Assembly (NCBI RefSeq): GCF_025751535.1
Contig: NZ_JAOWLC010000005.1
Location: 204,088-268,087, forward strand
Direction: 5' to 3'
From: Lentibacter sp. XHP0401
GTDB taxonomy: Bacteria > Pseudomonadota > Alphaproteobacteria > Rhodobacterales > Rhodobacteraceae
DNA: 64,000 nt
Under the pieces are notes generated by a model. It was not told where the DNA came from, did not search any database, and saw only the letters and a program-made list of their open reading frames with translations. The position numbers were made by a program, and so were the translations under genes. Below, piece by piece: positions 63,173 to 64,000 of the stretch (the stretch's first letter is position 1; each line of letters starts with the position of its first letter).

Positions 63173-63862
63173 TCAGGTTCTGGTAGAAGGCCGATGCCAC
63201 GACAAAGGCGGCGGCAATTGCGATGACGAAAAATCTAGGCGCAACACCCTGCGTCCCGCTTTAACTGTTGCAGGCTTTGATGAGTGCAAGGTCAGCATCT
63301 TCATTATCAGCACGTCACCACGCCTGGCCGAACAAATCTCGATCGGATACGTCTTTGCCACTTCCTCGGCATTTGCCGACGGAACCACACCAGCCGCGTG
63401 ACTTGCCACAGCGATCTCCATCGCGCCGTTAGACTCGTCGGTATCGTCTAGGTGAACACGTACAAACAACATCTCTTCCAAGACGGACTCTGGCGGTTCG
63501 CAGTGCCAAGTGCCTGACTTATGGGACCAATTTTTGTATCCGGAAACATCGGTTTTCTCGGTCACCGCAATGACCCGATCCTGATGCCAAGGAACGCCCC
63601 AGTTGGCATTATCCGACTTGTTAAATGCAACAACTCGAACGGGCAGCGTCTTTGGTGCGAGGCACCGTACAGCGCATATCAGCGAACTATTCTCGGACAA
63701 GGCAGCTTCCAAAGCCTTTGAACCATCAAGTCTGTGTCCGGCTTTCGTAGAAACAGGGCACGCTGTATCGAAAAGCGAAAGGTCCTCTTCCGAAACGGCT
63801 TTTCTAAGCCAGACCCGGCCATTTTCTTCGAATACGTCACTAAGTGACTGCTCCGCCACCAT
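63173..63862 (-). CDS. Phytanoyl-CoA dioxygenase-like (PhyH family) protein
   Basis: A 229-residue Fe(II)/2-oxoglutarate-dioxygenase fold protein. WHQDRV supplies the HxD pair, the distal histidine is in MKMLTLHSSKPA and the 2-oxoglutarate arginine in GRRVLRLDFS; NGAMEIAVASHAAGVVP is typical of PhyH proteins. The substrate is unknown. Its codon and base composition looks less GC-rich than the flanking genes, and it shares no operon, so recent acquisition is possible. Confidence 0.78.
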   Translation of the reverse strand: MVAEQSLSDVFEENGRVWLRKAVSEEDLSLFDTACPVSTKAGHRLDGSKALEAALSENSSLICAVRCLAPKTLPVRVVAFNKSDNANWGVPWHQDRVIAVTEKTDVSGYKNWSHKSGTWHCEPPESVLEEMLFVRVHLDDTDESNGAMEIAVASHAAGVVPSANAEEVAKTYPIEICSARRGDVLIMKMLTLHSSKPATVKAGRRVLRLDFSSSQLPPPLSWHRPSTRT

Positions 63863-63992
63863 CTCTGTTTACCCTTCGGCCTGCGCGTAAGCTGACATTA
63901 GCTGCGCCGCGGAACATTGTCACTAATGGGATGTACCGGCTGCTTCACCCAGCAGGTTAGGCTTGGCCTATACTGCACATAGGAGAAGTAGC

Positions 63993-64000
63993 ATGGCGAC
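63993..64000 (+). CDS. Start of a gene cut by the right edge
   Basis: ATGGCGAC at the window end is preceded by AGGAGA nine bases upstream and by a TATACT -10-like box near 63970, so it is probably the first codons of a rightward gene. Nothing about the product can be said. Confidence 0.4.

Overview
The window reads as chromosomal DNA of a marine alphaproteobacterium, most likely the Roseobacter group (Rhodobacteraceae). This rests on inference from gene content: three TRAP transporters in the first 19 kb, an EnuR/Ueh-type ectoine uptake cluster, a PutR-PutA pair, a YbjN-proC block, a DUF6473-type protein, GC-rich coding DNA and recurrent GC-rich intergenic hairpins. No rRNA, CRISPR array, insertion sequence or prophage was seen.

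Layout. 1-5.9 kb: the end of an IclR regulator, an aldehyde dehydrogenase, a 3-hydroxyisobutyrate-dehydrogenase-like enzyme and a DctPQM TRAP transporter of unknown substrate. 5.9-14.6 kb: an ectoine uptake and catabolism locus (ssd and asnC leftward; enuR, uehABC, usp and eutD rightward). It lacks eutABC, the deacetylase eutE/doeB and the aminotransferase atf/doeD. 14.65-15.9 kb: a disturbed zone with tRNA-Cys, a frameshifted DUF3883 remnant, and a textbook cobalamin riboswitch whose only visible target is an unrecognised 121-residue protein. 15.9-21.2 kb: a TAXI-type TRAP system, a MarR regulator and a divergent amidohydrolase. 21.2-25.8 kb: tRNA-Leu, a VOC protein and putR/putA.

25.8-38.3 kb is mostly housekeeping: rhomboid protease, GFA protein, inositol monophosphatase, metR/metF, thioesterase, serine hydrolase, diacylglycerol kinase, YbjN, proC, csaA, a 2-hydroxyacid dehydrogenase, a PA3286-type ketoacyl synthase III, small envelope proteins and thymidine kinase. 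38.3-38.7 kb has no clear gene but carries two leftward terminators, so a small RNA or small protein gene may lie there. 38.7-50.3 kb: a CII-like DNA-binding protein, flavin reductase, an IorAB-type molybdenum hydroxylase with a divergent AraC regulator, a class V aminotransferase plus Cds1-like enzyme, glyA, nadK, an EEP-family protein and two small genes. 50.3-64 kb: prpE with TTTGCAA palindromes upstream, maeB, the pyrimidine salvage operon cdd-deoA-deoB-upp, a SPOR-domain protein, a YbfF-type esterase, a DUF6473 protein, 3-hydroxybutyryl-CoA dehydrogenase and a PhyH-like dioxygenase.

The metabolic theme is scavenging of dissolved organics (ectoine, proline, propionate, nucleosides and unknown TRAP substrates) feeding central metabolism. 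The observations most worth following up are the orphan B12 riboswitch, the incomplete ectoine locus beside tRNA-Cys debris, and the leftward terminators upstream of tdk.
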